Positions 23,804 to 24,181 of a stretch of DNA of 24,181 bases are shown here, piece after piece. Source of the stretch: JBEKEX01 sp050013615 (GTDB lineage: Bacteria > Chloroflexota > Anaerolineae > Anaerolineales > Anaerolineaceae); contig JBEKEX010000012.1 in the NCBI GenBank assembly GCA_050013615.1, positions 1 through 24,181 of the forward strand, written 5' to 3'. The position numbers were made by a program, and so were the translations under genes. The stretch's first letter is position 1, and every line of letters starts with the position of its first letter. The notes beneath the pieces are model-generated. The model was not told where the DNA came from. It was given only the letters and a program-made list of their open reading frames with translations, and ran no database searches.

Positions 23804-24181
23804 ATGATGAAACTCGTCATTCTGGGTGCAGGCACAGCCGGCACCATGGTCGCCAACCGCCTGGCGCGATTATTGGACATGGACCAATGGGAAATGACCC
23901 TGATCGATCAGGACCCCGTCCATTATTACCAACCCGGCTTCCTGTTCCTTCCCTTCGGCCTCTACAGCGGCAAAAATGTGGTCAAGCCCAAGAGCCAGTT
24001 CATACCGGCCAAAGCACATTTGATCCAGGCAACCATCGAGGCCGTGGATGCGGCCGCCAGGCAGGTTCGTTTGGGTAACGGCCAAACACTGGCCTACGAT
24101 TTCCTCGTCATCGCCTCCGGTGTCACCATCCACCCCGAGGAAACACCCGGCCTGGCCGAGCATGAATGGGGCAAATCCATC
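23804..24181 (+). CDS. Sulfide:quinone oxidoreductase-like FAD/NAD(P)-dependent flavoprotein, 3' end outside window
   Basis: The first 126 residues of a pyridine-nucleotide-disulfide oxidoreductase-fold protein. The dinucleotide-binding loop GAGTAG (residues 8-13) and the HYYQPGFLFLPFG stretch (about 39-51) are typical of the sulfide:quinone reductase / type II NADH dehydrogenase-like group. YDFLVIASG (about 99-107) is the second FAD strand. Catalytic cysteines cannot be assessed because the gene runs off the edge. The start is ATG 23804 or ATG 23807, with GAGGAG upstream. It follows the PocR regulator by 13 bp. Confidence 0.85.
   Translation, partial: MMKLVILGAGTAGTMVANRLARLLDMDQWEMTLIDQDPVHYYQPGFLFLPFGLYSGKNVVKPKSQFIPAKAHLIQATIEAVDAAARQVRLGNGQTLAYDFLVIASGVTIHPEETPGLAEHEWGKSI

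Overview
The window looks like the chromosome of a member of the Chloroflexota, most likely class Anaerolineae. This is inferred from the overall protein character: a fused two-ATPase ECF module, a coenzyme-F420-type luciferase-like oxidoreductase, an L31 ribosomal protein with an RNA-polymerase-alpha-CTD-like tail, and a TCATTGCGAG-type interspersed repeat. No rRNA, tRNA, CRISPR array, intact insertion sequence or prophage gene was seen.

Positions 1-15151 form one large divergent catabolic locus. Leftward from about 6363 run an amidohydrolase/deaminase, an ECF-transporter membrane subunit (EcfT), a fused double ECF ATPase and a GlcD-GlcF-like flavin/iron-sulfur dehydrogenase that runs off the left edge. 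Rightward from 6674 run an XRE-cupin regulator, a dihydropyrimidinase/hydantoinase, a MoaD/ThiS-like small protein, an SsnA-like amidohydrolase, a luciferase-like flavin/F420 oxidoreductase, the FAD-type subunit of a molybdenum hydroxylase, and a fused [2Fe-2S]-molybdopterin hydroxylase. The hydantoinase, SsnA-like, FAD-subunit and fused Mo-hydroxylase set recalls the hyuA/ssnA/ygfM/xdhD block linked to anaerobic purine breakdown in enterobacteria. The likely job, by inference, is uptake and opening of an N-heterocycle (purine, pyrimidine, hydantoin or pterin-like). Several parts carry altered key residues, so the substrate or chemistry may be new.

Positions 15152-16727 hold two copies of a hairpin terminator flanking a palindromic repeat, then a leftward ribosomal operon rplU-rpmA-rpmE with a perfect sigma-70 promoter and a structured leader. 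The rpmE product is an L31 to alpha-CTD fusion.

Positions 16728-22818 are accessory: two identical 65-bp double-hairpin mobile repeats with different 4-bp target duplications, a divergent TetR / alpha-beta hydrolase pair with an operator-like dyad over the hydrolase promoter, a GT-C type membrane glycosyltransferase, an isoprenylcysteine-methyltransferase-family protein, an AT-rich gene-free stretch, and an MDR-family oxidoreductase.

Positions 22819-24181 carry an excisionase-type HTH fused to a Cys-rich PocR sensor domain, with an inverted repeat around its promoter, followed at once by a sulfide:quinone-reductase-like flavoprotein cut by the right edge.
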